Assembly (NCBI GenBank): GCA_022446965.1
Contig: JAKVBV010000004.1
Span: forward strand, 16,238 to 80,237
Reading direction: 5' to 3'
DNA length: 64,000 bases
Source of the DNA: Phycisphaerales bacterium
GTDB taxonomy: Bacteria; Planctomycetota; Phycisphaerae; Phycisphaerales; SM1A02
In this document: piece after piece, positions 9,343-16,786 of the stretch
Position numbering within the stretch: position 1 is the stretch's first letter
Layout of the letters: every line of letters begins with the position of its first letter
Notes under the pieces: model-generated
Seen by the model: the letters and a program-made list of their open reading frames with translations, nothing else
The model's database searches: none
Told to the model about the DNA's origin: nothing
Translations under genes and position numbers: made by a program

Positions 9343-10415
9343 AGAACGCTGCGGCATACACCAAGAAGATCACGTCCGTGCTCAAAGGCCTGAAGAAGAA
9401 GGCCGACATGCCCGAGGCGGACACTGATCCGATCGAAGTGCTTGTGAAGTCCGTCCTGATGTGGGAATCCACCAGTGACAAGGCCGACGCCATGTACGCC
9501 AAGCTTGTGGCGGCCACGGTGGATTGGAACGACCTGCGGGTGTGCATGCCCCAGGAGATCGCCGAGCTGGCAGGTGACAAGTCAGTGGAAGCGATGGAGC
9601 GCGCGACTCGGCTGAAGATGTCGATGCGTTCGGTGTATCTGCGCCACCACGAGGTGACCCTCGAGCCCGAGCGCACTGGTCGCAAGCGTGAGGTGAAGTC
9701 GTTCATCGAGAAACTCGAGGGCATTCCCTCCAGCGCCGCTGCGCGACTGCTGAGTGTGTGCTTCGATGTGCCCACCATCGCGGTGGATTCGCAAGTGGCC
9801 GACTTGTTCAAGGCCAAGGGTGCGCTGCCGGAAGACGCCACCGCCGAAGACCTGTCCTCGATGCTCAACAAGCAAGTGAGCCCGGCACAGGTGCTCGACA
9901 CGCTGGCCAAACTGCAGGCGTGGGTCGATGGCGACCACACCAAGCTGCAGGCCACACGCAAGAAGGCTCGTCAGGCCCACGATCGCGCTGCGGCCAAGGC
10001 TCGCAAGGCATCGCAGGATGCCCGTGCTGATCGACAGAAGGCTCGTGCCAAGGCCGCGGAAGAAGCCCGAAAGGCTGCCGAAGAGAAGGCACGCCTGCGT
10101 GAGGCCAAGAAGGCGCAGGCCGAGGAACGCAAGATCAAGGCTGCCCAGGAACGTGAAGCCAAGGCTGTTGCAGCAGAGGCCGCGAAGAAGGCCAAGGCTG
10201 CCGCAAAGAAGAAGGCTGCCAAGAAGAAGGTGACCAAGAAGAAGGCGGCGAAGAAGACCACCAAGAAGGTGGCGAAGAAGACCACCAAGAAGGTGGCGAA
10301 GAAGACCACCAAGAAGGTGGCGAAGCGCAAGACCACCAAGAAGGCGGCCAAGAAGGTGGCGAAGCGCAAGACCACCAAGAAGGTCGCCAAGCGCAAGAGC
10401 ACGCGTCGATCGTGA
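9339..10415 (+). CDS. HhH-GPD (endonuclease III-like) domain protein with histone-H1-like lysine tail
   Basis: A 358-residue two-part protein. Residues 28-195 resemble the helix-hairpin-helix DNA glycosylase fold of endonuclease III: a hairpin-like LEGIPSSAAARLL (126-138) followed by VPTIAVDSQV (144-153), matching the PTIAVDTHV segment that carries the catalytic aspartate (D150 here). The lysine expected in the hairpin (LPGVGRKTA in E. coli Nth) is a serine, and the four iron-sulfur cysteines are absent, so bifunctional lyase activity is unlikely. From about 205 the chain is coiled and then almost pure Lys/Ala/Thr/Arg, with tandem KTTKKVAK units like histone H1 or eukaryotic H1-like bacterial proteins. 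GTGA overlaps join it to rbfA and to the TPR gene. Function unknown; DNA binding is inferred. Confidence 0.75.
   Translation: MKNAAAYTKKITSVLKGLKKKADMPEADTDPIEVLVKSVLMWESTSDKADAMYAKLVAATVDWNDLRVCMPQEIAELAGDKSVEAMERATRLKMSMRSVYLRHHEVTLEPERTGRKREVKSFIEKLEGIPSSAAARLLSVCFDVPTIAVDSQVADLFKAKGALPEDATAEDLSSMLNKQVSPAQVLDTLAKLQAWVDGDHTKLQATRKKARQAHDRAAAKARKASQDARADRQKARAKAAEEARKAAEEKARLREAKKAQAEERKIKAAQEREAKAVAAEAAKKAKAAAKKKAAKKKVTKKKAAKKTTKKVAKKTTKKVAKKTTKKVAKRKTTKKAAKKVAKRKTTKKVAKRKSTRRS
10251..10322 (+). repeat. three perfect 24-base tandem repeats inside the lysine tail
   Basis: The unit encodes KKTTKKVA and is present three times without a mismatch, followed by degenerate copies to about 10395. 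The reading frame is kept. Perfect identity suggests recent slippage expansion, so copy number may vary between strains. Confidence 0.85.
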
Positions 10416-11896
10416 TCGTTCGTCTCGCCACGGCGGTCATCGGTGCATCTGCCCTGAGCTGGGCAGTGTGGGCCGGTCCTGCGGTGGACGCCGTGGCGCA
10501 GTTGATCGGGCCGCCGCAGATCGACACCCCAACAGTCACGGTTTCACTCGAAGCGCAGCGGCAGAGTCTCGAAGCACATGTCCAGGCCCGCACGGCATTC
10601 GTGCAGGGGGATCATGCTCAGGCCATGACGTTGTGGCAGCAGGCGCTTCGTGCCGATCCGGCAAATGCCGAGGCCTGGGAAGGCCTCGCCCGTGCGGCAA
10701 CGAATGCAGGTCTGCACGAGTCGGCGGCGACCGCCTGGCACCGTCGATTACAACTGGTGCCCACCGACATGGAGGCCATGGGGCATGTGGGCGAGGCATT
10801 GGCCAAGCGTGCGCCCGATGTGGCCCTGCCCATGCTCCTGGCGGTTCGAGATCACCAGTTCGAAGGCGACGACCCTGTGGACGGCTGGCGCCGCGACGCG
10901 TTGTTGTACAGCATGCTCAAGCGGGGCGGCTACGACGAAGCTGCCGCGGAAGTTGGGGAATCACTCTATTCCGCGATCACCACTGCTGCTGTGCAAGATC
11001 CACCGAGCGATGCGGCTGATGCTCGCTGGCGAAGGTTGCTGCATGACATGCATGAACAGGGCGTGTCCAGCGCCGCACTGTCGGCCGCGATGGTGCGGGG
11101 GTTCAAGGCACAGGAATTGGCGGCGGACTTGAAGGCGGCGCCTCGGGCTCGTGCTCGTGCAACTGCGGCTCGGTTTCACTCCGCTGCACTGGCGATTGCA
11201 GCTGGGTCCGGTGTGTCGGCGGCAAATGTCGAGCGGTACCTCACACAGGCCGCTGATGACGATGGCCTTCGGTTGCTTCCGGCCTTTCGCGATCCGATGA
11301 CGTTGTCCGAAGCGTTGTGGCGATCGGCGCTCATGTCGCTGGCACTTGATCATCCTGACATCGCCGAGCAGTTGTTGGAGCGATCACTTGAAATCGATCG
11401 CCATAACGCCGCCGCCGCCAACACGCTCGGATGGGTGTTGTTGGAACGGGACGGCGTTACGCCTCGTGTGCAAACACTGCTCACACAGGCACTGGCCGCC
11501 ATGCCGGACGATCCCGCCGTGCTCGACAGCATGGGATGGATGCATCTGCAATTGGGCGACACCGATCGCGCCGTCGAATTGCTCACAGCCGCACGAACAA
11601 AGGCGCTTGAGTTCGCACCCAACCTGCGCGAGTTCGGCGGCCAACTGGAAGACCCTGAGATCCTCTTTCATCTGGCCGAAGCGCTTGCCGCAGCGGGACA
11701 CGCGCAGGAGGCGACCGAGTTGTGGACCGCAGGCCTGGCGCAGCTCAACGGTGTCGCGAAGAAGTGGCGCATCGCCGACGGGGGGGCCGAGCAGCGGCGC
11801 TCGTGGGGCTTGCAGGTGGTCGATCCCGAGGCCCTCTATACTCACCGGTTCGGATGGCTTGAGTGGGCGTTGCGCAACAGGTTGTCCGGGTCCTGA
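10412..11896 (+). CDS. exported tetratricopeptide-repeat protein
   Basis: A 494-residue protein with a likely signal peptide (hydrophobic 5-25, ending near WAGPAVDA) and helical repeats. Typical TPR units are seen at about 55-125 (QGDHAQAMTLWQQALRADP, NAEAWEGLARAATNAGLHE) and 315-470 (DIAEQLLERSLEIDRHN, DPAVLDSMGWMHLQLGD, EILFHLAEALAAAGHAQEA). TPRs mediate protein-protein contacts; nothing shows an enzymatic role. The GTG start overlaps the TGA of the HhH gene (GTGA), so it belongs to the nusA-infB operon. Codon usage matches its neighbours. Confidence 0.8.
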   Translation: MIVRLATAVIGASALSWAVWAGPAVDAVAQLIGPPQIDTPTVTVSLEAQRQSLEAHVQARTAFVQGDHAQAMTLWQQALRADPANAEAWEGLARAATNAGLHESAATAWHRRLQLVPTDMEAMGHVGEALAKRAPDVALPMLLAVRDHQFEGDDPVDGWRRDALLYSMLKRGGYDEAAAEVGESLYSAITTAAVQDPPSDAADARWRRLLHDMHEQGVSSAALSAAMVRGFKAQELAADLKAAPRARARATAARFHSAALAIAAGSGVSAANVERYLTQAADDDGLRLLPAFRDPMTLSEALWRSALMSLALDHPDIAEQLLERSLEIDRHNAAAANTLGWVLLERDGVTPRVQTLLTQALAAMPDDPAVLDSMGWMHLQLGDTDRAVELLTAARTKALEFAPNLREFGGQLEDPEILFHLAEALAAAGHAQEATELWTAGLAQLNGVAKKWRIADGGAEQRRSWGLQVVDPEALYTHRFGWLEWALRNRLSGS

Positions 11897-11912
11897 TTGG
11901 AGAAGATGAACG

Positions 11913-12665
11913 ATGGCTGGTCACAGCAAATGGGCAAACATCAAGCACCGCAAGGCACGGCAAGATGCTGTCAAGGGCAAGGCGTGGAGCAAGTGCTCCC
12001 GCGCGATCATGGCTGCCGTTCGTGCCAGTGGTGATCCCGATCCAGACACCAATCTGAAGCTGCGGTATGCCATCGAAGACGCCAAGAGTGTCAACATGCC
12101 CAAGGACACCATCAAGAAGGCCATCGACAAGGCCGCCGGCGCCGGCAACGACGGCGTCGTGTTTCAGGAAGTTCGCTATGAGGGCTATGCCGCTGGCGGC
12201 GTGGCCATTCTGGTGGACTGCCTCACTGAAAATGTGCAGCGCACGGCACCGATTATTCGGCACGCCTTCGACAAGCACGGCGGCAACATGGCGAAGAATG
12301 GCGCCGTGTCCTTCGGCTTTCAGGCCAAGGGCGTGATCCTGATCGAGTCGGGCAAGACCGACGAAGAACAGCTCATGGAAGTGGCCCTTGAAGCCGGTGC
12401 AGATGACATCGTTGAGAACGACGGCGGCTTTGAAGTCACCACCGAACCGGGCGCGTTCATCATGGTGAAGGATGCCGTCGATGCGGCTGGCATCGAGACA
12501 TTGTCTGCAGAATTGACCATGGTTCCCGATACCAACGTGAGTTGTGACGCAGCGCTGGCGGGCAAGGTGCTCAAGCTCATTGACGCCATCGAAGAGCAGG
12601 ATGACGTGCAGAAGGTGCACACCAACGCCGATATTCCGGAAGAAGTTCTGGCTTCGCTGGACTGA
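11913..12665 (+). CDS. yebC: YebC/PmpR family DNA-binding regulatory protein
   Basis: A 250-residue YebC/PmpR family member with the family start MAGHSKWANIKHRKARQDA, an NMPKDTIKKAIDKAAG helix, a YEGYAAGGVAILVDCLTEN strand and HGGNMAKNGAVSFGF. YebC proteins bind DNA as local transcriptional regulators, and some members are reported to help ribosomes pass difficult peptide motifs. It sits 16 bases after the TPR gene and often neighbours DNA repair genes in other genomes; no ruvC follows here. GGAGAAG upstream is a good ribosome-binding site. Confidence 0.95.
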   Translation: MAGHSKWANIKHRKARQDAVKGKAWSKCSRAIMAAVRASGDPDPDTNLKLRYAIEDAKSVNMPKDTIKKAIDKAAGAGNDGVVFQEVRYEGYAAGGVAILVDCLTENVQRTAPIIRHAFDKHGGNMAKNGAVSFGFQAKGVILIESGKTDEEQLMEVALEAGADDIVENDGGFEVTTEPGAFIMVKDAVDAAGIETLSAELTMVPDTNVSCDAALAGKVLKLIDAIEEQDDVQKVHTNADIPEEVLASLD

Positions 12666-12694
12666 TTTGCCACACTGGGAGTGTGGTTTACGGC

Positions 12695-12982
12695 ATGACA
12701 CATCACGAGACGGTCACGCGCGCCATCGTCTGGAGTGGACGAGTGCAGGGTGTGGGCTTTCGCGCCGCGGCCTGTTCTGTCGCGTCCATGTACGACATTC
12801 GTGGTGCGGTGCGCAACGAACCCGACGGCACGGTGCGGTGCGAGGTGCGCGGCCCTGATGCAGAGATCGATCGCTTCATTGAAACGCTCGAAGCTCGCAT
12901 GGATCTATATGTGCATGATCGATTGGAATCCGCTCCAGGTGTGTTGCCCCTGCCCCAAGAGGGCATGGTGGTGGCCGGCTGA
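12695..12982 (+). CDS. acylphosphatase
   Basis: A 95-residue acylphosphatase, hydrolysing carboxyl-phosphate bonds. The signature WSGRVQGVGFRAAA (13-26) holds the catalytic arginine at R23, and RNEPDGTV (40-47) the catalytic asparagine N41. The ATG at 12695 is taken as start; a GTG at 12683 is in frame, and GGGAG at 12677-12681 lies one base before it, so the choice is open. It lies 29 bases after yebC and is probably in the same operon. Confidence 0.88.
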   Translation: MTHHETVTRAIVWSGRVQGVGFRAAACSVASMYDIRGAVRNEPDGTVRCEVRGPDAEIDRFIETLEARMDLYVHDRLESAPGVLPLPQEGMVVAG

Positions 12983-12989
12983 CGTCGCC

Positions 12990-12995
12990 TACGAT
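12990..12995 (+). promoter_or_regulatory. candidate -10 giving a leaderless leader-peptide ORF
   Basis: TACGAT ends exactly 6 bases before the ATG at 13002. Same geometry as at several other starts in the window. No recognisable -35. Confidence 0.4.
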
Positions 12996-13001
12996 GCCTC
13001 C

Positions 13002-13070
13002 ATGGCAGCGCAGGCACTGAGTCAACGGCACAACACCACGGTCGACATCTCAGGTGAGCGTGTCCGATGA
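13002..13070 (+). CDS. 22-residue leader ORF coupled to the glycosyltransferase
   Basis: A short ORF (MAAQALSQRHNTTVDISGER plus two residues) starts 6 bases after a -10-like hexamer and ends with a TGA that overlaps the glycosyltransferase ATG (ATGA). The glycosyltransferase has no ribosome-binding site of its own, so translation of this peptide could deliver ribosomes to it. I recognise no homologue; the peptide sequence may matter less than the act of translation. It could also be a chance ORF if the glycosyltransferase is read from the yebC operon. Confidence 0.4.
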   Translation: MAAQALSQRHNTTVDISGERVR

Positions 13071-14236
13071 GCGTCGCGCTCTGGGTGATCGCTGTGGCGT
13101 CGGCCGCATGGTGGCTGTTGCAGTTGAGCGCAGCACTCCGCACGGTGCACAGTGTGCCGCGGATTGCGCCGGATCGAGGCGCATGGTCGCCACCCGATGA
13201 CGTCACGGTCAGCGTGATCTGTCCGGCGCGGAACGAAGCAGACGAACTCGAAGCGGCGATGCGCACGCGGTTGTCGGATCCGGCGCCATGGCTGGAGTTC
13301 ATCGCTGTAAACGATCGATCGACCGATGCCACGGGCGAGATCTTCGATGCACTGGCAGCCAAAGATGACAGGCTCACGGTGGTGCACCTCACAGACTGCC
13401 CCGAAGGCTGGCTGGGCAAGGTGCATGCGCAGTGTCGTGGCATCGATGCAGCAACTGGCGAGTGGTTCGTGTTTTCCGATGCCGACACGCATGTGGAACC
13501 GGGCATGGTGGCTGGGGCCCTGGCGCATCTGCACGACGAACGCGCCGACGTGCTCGGTCTATTGCCCCGCATCGTGGATGGCCCGTGGCTGTTGCGTGCG
13601 GCACTGCCAGCCATGATGCGCATGTTGATTGGGGCGCTGCGGCTGTGGGAGGCCAACGATGACGCCAAGGATCGCGTGATGGGCGTGGGGGCGTTCAACC
13701 TTGTCTCGCGCAGTGCGCTTGATCGTGCCGGAGGCATGGACGCACTGCGCATGGAAGTGGCGGACGACGTGGGCTTGGCGCACATCGTGCGTGAAGCGGG
13801 GGGCAGGGCTCGGCTCGCCAGCGCACCAGAGGGTGTCTGGATCCGCTGGTATCGCACCGTGGGCGATTTGCTGCGGGGCACGGAGAAGGGTGTGGCCAAG
13901 GCGGGGTCGCGCGGCAAGTTGGTCTTCGGTTTGTCCATCGCCTGGGTGCTGCTGGTCTGTGAACTGGCACCGTTCACGCTGTGGTGGTTCTGGCCGGCGA
14001 CACCCGCCATTGTGGCGTTGATCGTGGGTGGGCTGGCGATCATCGTGTCACTGCGTCTGGCCGTGGGATGCCGATTGCCGGTGCTGTGGTCGCTTCTGCC
14101 GCCGCTCTCCACGCTGTGCGCGGCGATGTTGTCGATCAGGGCGGTGGTGCTGGCCCTGTGTCGAGGCGGCATTCGATGGAAGGGTGATGCGCACACGCTC
14201 AAGGCGGCGAGAGACGGCGAACGCGTGCAGCTTTAG
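13067..14236 (+). CDS. membrane-associated family 2 glycosyltransferase
   Basis: A 389-residue GT-A fold enzyme: one N-terminal hydrophobic helix (4-25), then VSVICPARNEADELEAAM at about 48-65, the NDRSTD nucleotide-binding turn, FSDADTHVEPG (the DxD-type metal/sugar-nucleotide site, about 138-148) and EVADDVGLAHIVREAG, an ED-like acceptor motif. Three or four hydrophobic helices follow (about 285-370). The layout resembles the glycosyltransferases linked to hopanoid (HpnB-like) or carotenoid (CrtQ-like) modification, so a lipid acceptor is plausible, but no such pathway genes are nearby. The start is coupled to the small leader ORF; it is convergent with the next gene, overlapping by 4 bases. 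Confidence 0.83.
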   Translation: MSVALWVIAVASAAWWLLQLSAALRTVHSVPRIAPDRGAWSPPDDVTVSVICPARNEADELEAAMRTRLSDPAPWLEFIAVNDRSTDATGEIFDALAAKDDRLTVVHLTDCPEGWLGKVHAQCRGIDAATGEWFVFSDADTHVEPGMVAGALAHLHDERADVLGLLPRIVDGPWLLRAALPAMMRMLIGALRLWEANDDAKDRVMGVGAFNLVSRSALDRAGGMDALRMEVADDVGLAHIVREAGGRARLASAPEGVWIRWYRTVGDLLRGTEKGVAKAGSRGKLVFGLSIAWVLLVCELAPFTLWWFWPATPAIVALIVGGLAIIVSLRLAVGCRLPVLWSLLPPLSTLCAAMLSIRAVVLALCRGGIRWKGDAHTLKAARDGERVQL

Positions 14237-14439
14237 AAGATGCCCTCGCCGGAGATGAACAGCAGCACGAGGCCCCAGAGCAATCCGATGCCCGCAATGA
14301 TGAGGCCCGCCCAGACCATCCACATCCACTCGAACGCCAAGCCGGCTCCGCTGATGCCTGCGCCCGCTGCGATCAAGATCGCCGGCATGAAAATCAGGAT
14401 GAGGAACTGCAGGCAGCCGCGTTTGTCACTGTCATTCAT
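14233..14439 (-). CDS. small two-helix membrane protein
   Basis: A 68-residue protein with two predicted transmembrane helices (about 10-32 and 38-63) and little else. A minus-strand TACACT lies 9 bases before the ATG. I recognise no family. Its stop codon overlaps the end of the converging glycosyltransferase gene. Confidence 0.55.
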   Translation of the reverse strand: MNDSDKRGCLQFLILIFMPAILIAAGAGISGAGLAFEWMWMVWAGLIIAGIGLLWGLVLLFISGEGIF

Positions 14440-14468
14440 GGCAGGCGTAGTGTATTGATCTCACGCGG

Positions 14469-14474
14469 TAGACT
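14469..14474 (+). promoter_or_regulatory. candidate -10 of tRNA-Val
   Basis: TAGACT lies 9 bases before the tRNA-Val gene. The same hexamer precedes tRNA-Lys by 12 bases (16637..16642), suggesting a shared promoter type. Confidence 0.4.
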
Positions 14475-14483
14475 GTCCGCTTG

Positions 14484-14557
14484 GGGCGATTAGCTCAGTT
14501 GGCTAGAGCACCGTGTTTACATCGCGGGGGTCGCTGGTTCGAGTCCAGTATTGCCCA
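14484..14557 (+). tRNA. tRNA-Val (anticodon TAC)
   Basis: A full cloverleaf: acceptor GGGCGAT paired with ATTGCCC, a D-arm with GAGC, anticodon stem CCGTG/CGCGG enclosing TTTACAT (anticodon TAC, reads GUA and related Val codons), and a T-arm GCTGG-TTCGAGT-CCAGT. The discriminator base is A; no CCA is encoded. Confidence 0.96.
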
Positions 14558-14602
14558 TTGAACCCACTGCCCGGTCGCAGAGCGATCGGGCAGTGGGTTC
14601 AA
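14558..14602 (+). terminator. perfect 16-base-pair inverted repeat after tRNA-Val
   Basis: The arms TTGAACCCACTGCCCG and CGGGCAGTGGGTTCAA match perfectly around a 13-base loop and begin directly after the discriminator base. There is no T-run, but the position fits a terminator or 3'-processing element for the tRNA transcript. Confidence 0.7.
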
Positions 14603-14705
14603 TGAGAGCGTCGAAAGTCGACCCGCCGAAGGCGGGGAGGCGAGCGGCTTTTGACTTGAGACTCGGTCGACTCGCGACGCTGTACGTTCTACTCTCTACA
14701 TCCTC

Positions 14706-15173
14706 ATGAAGCCCTACACCGTTGCCGTCGACATCAACGCCCCGTTGGATCTCGTGCTGGAGCTGTTTGATGACCCAGACAATCTCCCCAAGTGGCAGAA
14801 GGGGTTTGTGTCCTGGACATTGCGCGAAGGCGAACAAGGCCAGGTGGGCGCCATCGCTGACGTGGTGTTTGAGAACAAGGGCCGTCGCATCGACATGACC
14901 GAAGAGGTCACTGCTCGCAATCTGCCCGAACAGTTCGATAGCCTCTATCGCTGGGGCAAGAACCACAACACGGTGACCAACCGCTTCATCGCGATCGACG
15001 ACGACACCACCCGCTGGGAAGCGACCTGCGTCTATTCGCTCAACAGCATGGGCATGAAGCTCATGGGCCTGCTGTTCGGCAAGAAGTTCCGCGAGCAGCA
15101 CCTCGAGTTTCTGCAGGACTTCAAGGCCTTCTGTGAAGACGGCGTGGATGTGCGCACCGGCGAACGAGGCTGA
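14706..15173 (+). CDS. SRPBCC (START/Bet v1-like) family protein
   Basis: A 155-residue protein with the helix-grip layout of the SRPBCC superfamily: VAVDINAPLDLVLELFDDPDNLPKW at the start, a beta-rich middle, and a long C-terminal helix (GLLFGKKFREQHLEFLQDFKAF). Such proteins hold hydrophobic ligands, or act as polyketide-cyclase-like proteins; the ligand here is unknown. It is followed by a bidirectional terminator shared with the converging recombinase gene. Confidence 0.78.
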   Translation: MKPYTVAVDINAPLDLVLELFDDPDNLPKWQKGFVSWTLREGEQGQVGAIADVVFENKGRRIDMTEEVTARNLPEQFDSLYRWGKNHNTVTNRFIAIDDDTTRWEATCVYSLNSMGMKLMGLLFGKKFREQHLEFLQDFKAFCEDGVDVRTGERG

Positions 15174-15190
15174 TCCAAGGTCAAAACACA

Positions 15191-15231
15191 ACGACGCCCC
15201 GGGCCACTTCCCTCACAGCCCGAGGCGTCGT
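15191..15231. terminator. bidirectional terminator between SRPBCC and recombinase genes
   Basis: A 14-base inverted repeat (ACGACGCCCCGGGC with GCCCGAGGCGTCGT, one mismatch) with a 13-base loop sits 17 bases past each stop codon of the two converging genes. On the plus strand it is preceded by AAAACACA. Confidence 0.75.
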
Positions 15232-15247
15232 CAATGGTGCGTCGTAC

Positions 15248-16273
15248 TCAGCCCGCTTCGGCTCGTGGGTGGGCCGCGTCGTAGGCCTGCTGCATGCGGG
15301 TGGTGGTCAGATGGGTGTACACCTGCGTCGTCGACAATGATCGATGGCCCAACAATTCCTGCACGGCACGCAGATCGGCGCCGTTGTCCAGCAGGTGCGT
15401 GGCGAAGGAGTGCCGCAGCGTGTGGGGCGAGATCGACGGGTCGAGGCCGGCCTTCTCCAGATACTTGCTCAGCTTGCGTCGCACTGAGCGAGTGGAGATA
15501 CGGCCGCCATCGCGGTTGATGAACAGCGGCGAGGTGCTTTCGCCGGCACGGCCCACGCGTTGACGCATGGCGATCCAATCGCTGATGGCTCGCAAGGCGT
15601 GGGAGCCCAGCGGCACAATGCGTTCACGCTTGCCCTTGCCCCGTACCATCAGTGCCTGGCCCGGTTCGTCGACATCGCCGAGGTTGATACCAACCAATTC
15701 ACTCACCCGGATTCCGGTGGAGTAAAGCGTTTCGAGCATCGCTCGATCACGACAACCCAGCGGCGTGTTGGCGTCGGGGGCCGCAAGCAGTCGTTCGACA
15801 TCGTTCACCGTGATCGCCTTGGGCAGTCGCTTGGACTGTTTCGGCGTACGGATGAGGGTCATGGGATTGGTGCTGATGACACCGAAGCGTTGCAGCCACT
15901 TGTGGAAGGACCGCAGCGTGGCGATCTTGCGGGCCATCGTGGCGGCGCTGTAGCCGGTCTCGCTGAGATTGCCGAGGAAGGCACGAATGCGATCGACGTC
16001 GGCTTCCAGCACGAGGCTGGTCATGGTCACGGGCACGGTGCCCACCACATCGTCGGCGGGGGTGTCCACCTGCACGCGGGCCCAGGCCTGTGCCTCGGCA
16101 GCGTCGTCCACGTCAAGGGCAGCCTCTTCCGACAACCACGTGGTGTATTGCCGCAGGTCCACGCCATAACACTTGGCCGTGTACGGGCTGAAGGCTCGTT
16201 CTTCGAGCAGGTGGTCGAGGAAGGCCTTGACAATGGGCAGGCGAAGTTCGGGTCGGTCAGCAGGGGTGTTCAT
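15248..16273 (-). CDS. xerC: tyrosine recombinase of the XerC/XerD type
   Basis: A 341-residue site-specific recombinase, probably resolving chromosome dimers at dif. The N-terminal SAM-like core-binding domain (10-135) includes LEERAFSPYTAKCYGVDLRQY. The catalytic domain shows the full set: R189 in TGIRVSEL, a lysine in RGKGKRERIVPLG (211-223), H284 and R287 in HTLRHSFATHLL, H310 in LGHRSLSTTQVYTHL and the nucleophile Y319. Slightly longer than E. coli XerC (298), with an insert near 52-90. The ATG at 16273 was chosen because conserved sequence starts soon after. XerC versus XerD cannot be told without a partner. Confidence 0.9.
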   Translation of the reverse strand: MNTPADRPELRLPIVKAFLDHLLEERAFSPYTAKCYGVDLRQYTTWLSEEAALDVDDAAEAQAWARVQVDTPADDVVGTVPVTMTSLVLEADVDRIRAFLGNLSETGYSAATMARKIATLRSFHKWLQRFGVISTNPMTLIRTPKQSKRLPKAITVNDVERLLAAPDANTPLGCRDRAMLETLYSTGIRVSELVGINLGDVDEPGQALMVRGKGKRERIVPLGSHALRAISDWIAMRQRVGRAGESTSPLFINRDGGRISTRSVRRKLSKYLEKAGLDPSISPHTLRHSFATHLLDNGADLRAVQELLGHRSLSTTQVYTHLTTTRMQQAYDAAHPRAEAG

Positions 16274-16654
16274 GGTGTCTCTGGTGGCAGGAGATGAGGG
16301 CCAAGGAAGACGATGCGCTGGCGGCCACTTCCATTCGGATGGGTGAGATTCCACCCGACAGTGCCATCAGATCGCTGTTGGTCAGGTCTGTGATGGGCGT
16401 GGTGGGCAGCATTGGCGGGCAGGACAACAGCACGACCTCCCCGGTGACGGGGTTGGGTCCTTGGCAGGAGGATTGGGTTGATGGCCGACGCGCGACGCTC
16501 GCTCCGGCACGCTTTCCATCGACCGCGCACGCCTTATCCGGACAACATTTCCAGACGCTTTCCACAGACACCCAAATCTGGGCTGATTCCGGGGTTTGCA
16601 TCAACTCGGTGCTTCAAAGGAAGGGCAGGGATGCAGTAGACTGGTGGGCTTACC
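16274..16654. other. 381-base intergenic region (recombinase / tRNA-Lys)
   Basis: No gene that I can support. A minus-strand ORF (16257..16604) and a plus-strand one both lack recognisable features. It holds the upstream region of the recombinase gene and a TAGACT -10 candidate for tRNA-Lys at 16637..16642. Confidence 0.5.
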
Positions 16655-16727
16655 GATCGCGTAGCTCAGTTGGTAGAGCAACCGCCTTTTAAGCGGTAGG
16701 TCCTGGGTTCGAGCCCCAGCGCGATCA
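16655..16727 (+). tRNA. tRNA-Lys (anticodon TTT)
   Basis: Acceptor GATCGCG pairs with CGCGATC; anticodon stem ACCGC/GCGGT encloses CTTTTAA (anticodon TTT); the T-arm CTGGG-TTCGAGC-CCCAG is perfect. The discriminator is A; CCA is not encoded. Confidence 0.97.
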
Positions 16728-16786
16728 CTCCTCGGTGGTGTCCGAGGGGCTGTGAAGACCTCGAAAGGTTTGTTCGAGCAACGTCG

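Noticed and set aside
9971..10402. Minus-strand hydrophobic ORF antisense to the lysine tail (Leu/Phe-rich)
   Set aside because: Antisense of lysine codons always reads as Phe/Leu; it is a shadow of the repeats.
12683..12982. GTG start for acylphosphatase
   Set aside because: Only one base separates the GGGAG from this GTG; the ATG twelve bases later is preferred, though not certain.
14517..15191. Long minus-strand ORF over tRNA-Val and the SRPBCC gene
   Set aside because: Its end lies within the tRNA, and the plus strand encodes a recognisable protein there.
16257..16604. Minus-strand ORF of 115 codons upstream of the recombinase gene
   Set aside because: No recognisable motif, overlaps the recombinase start, and its composition gives no support for coding.
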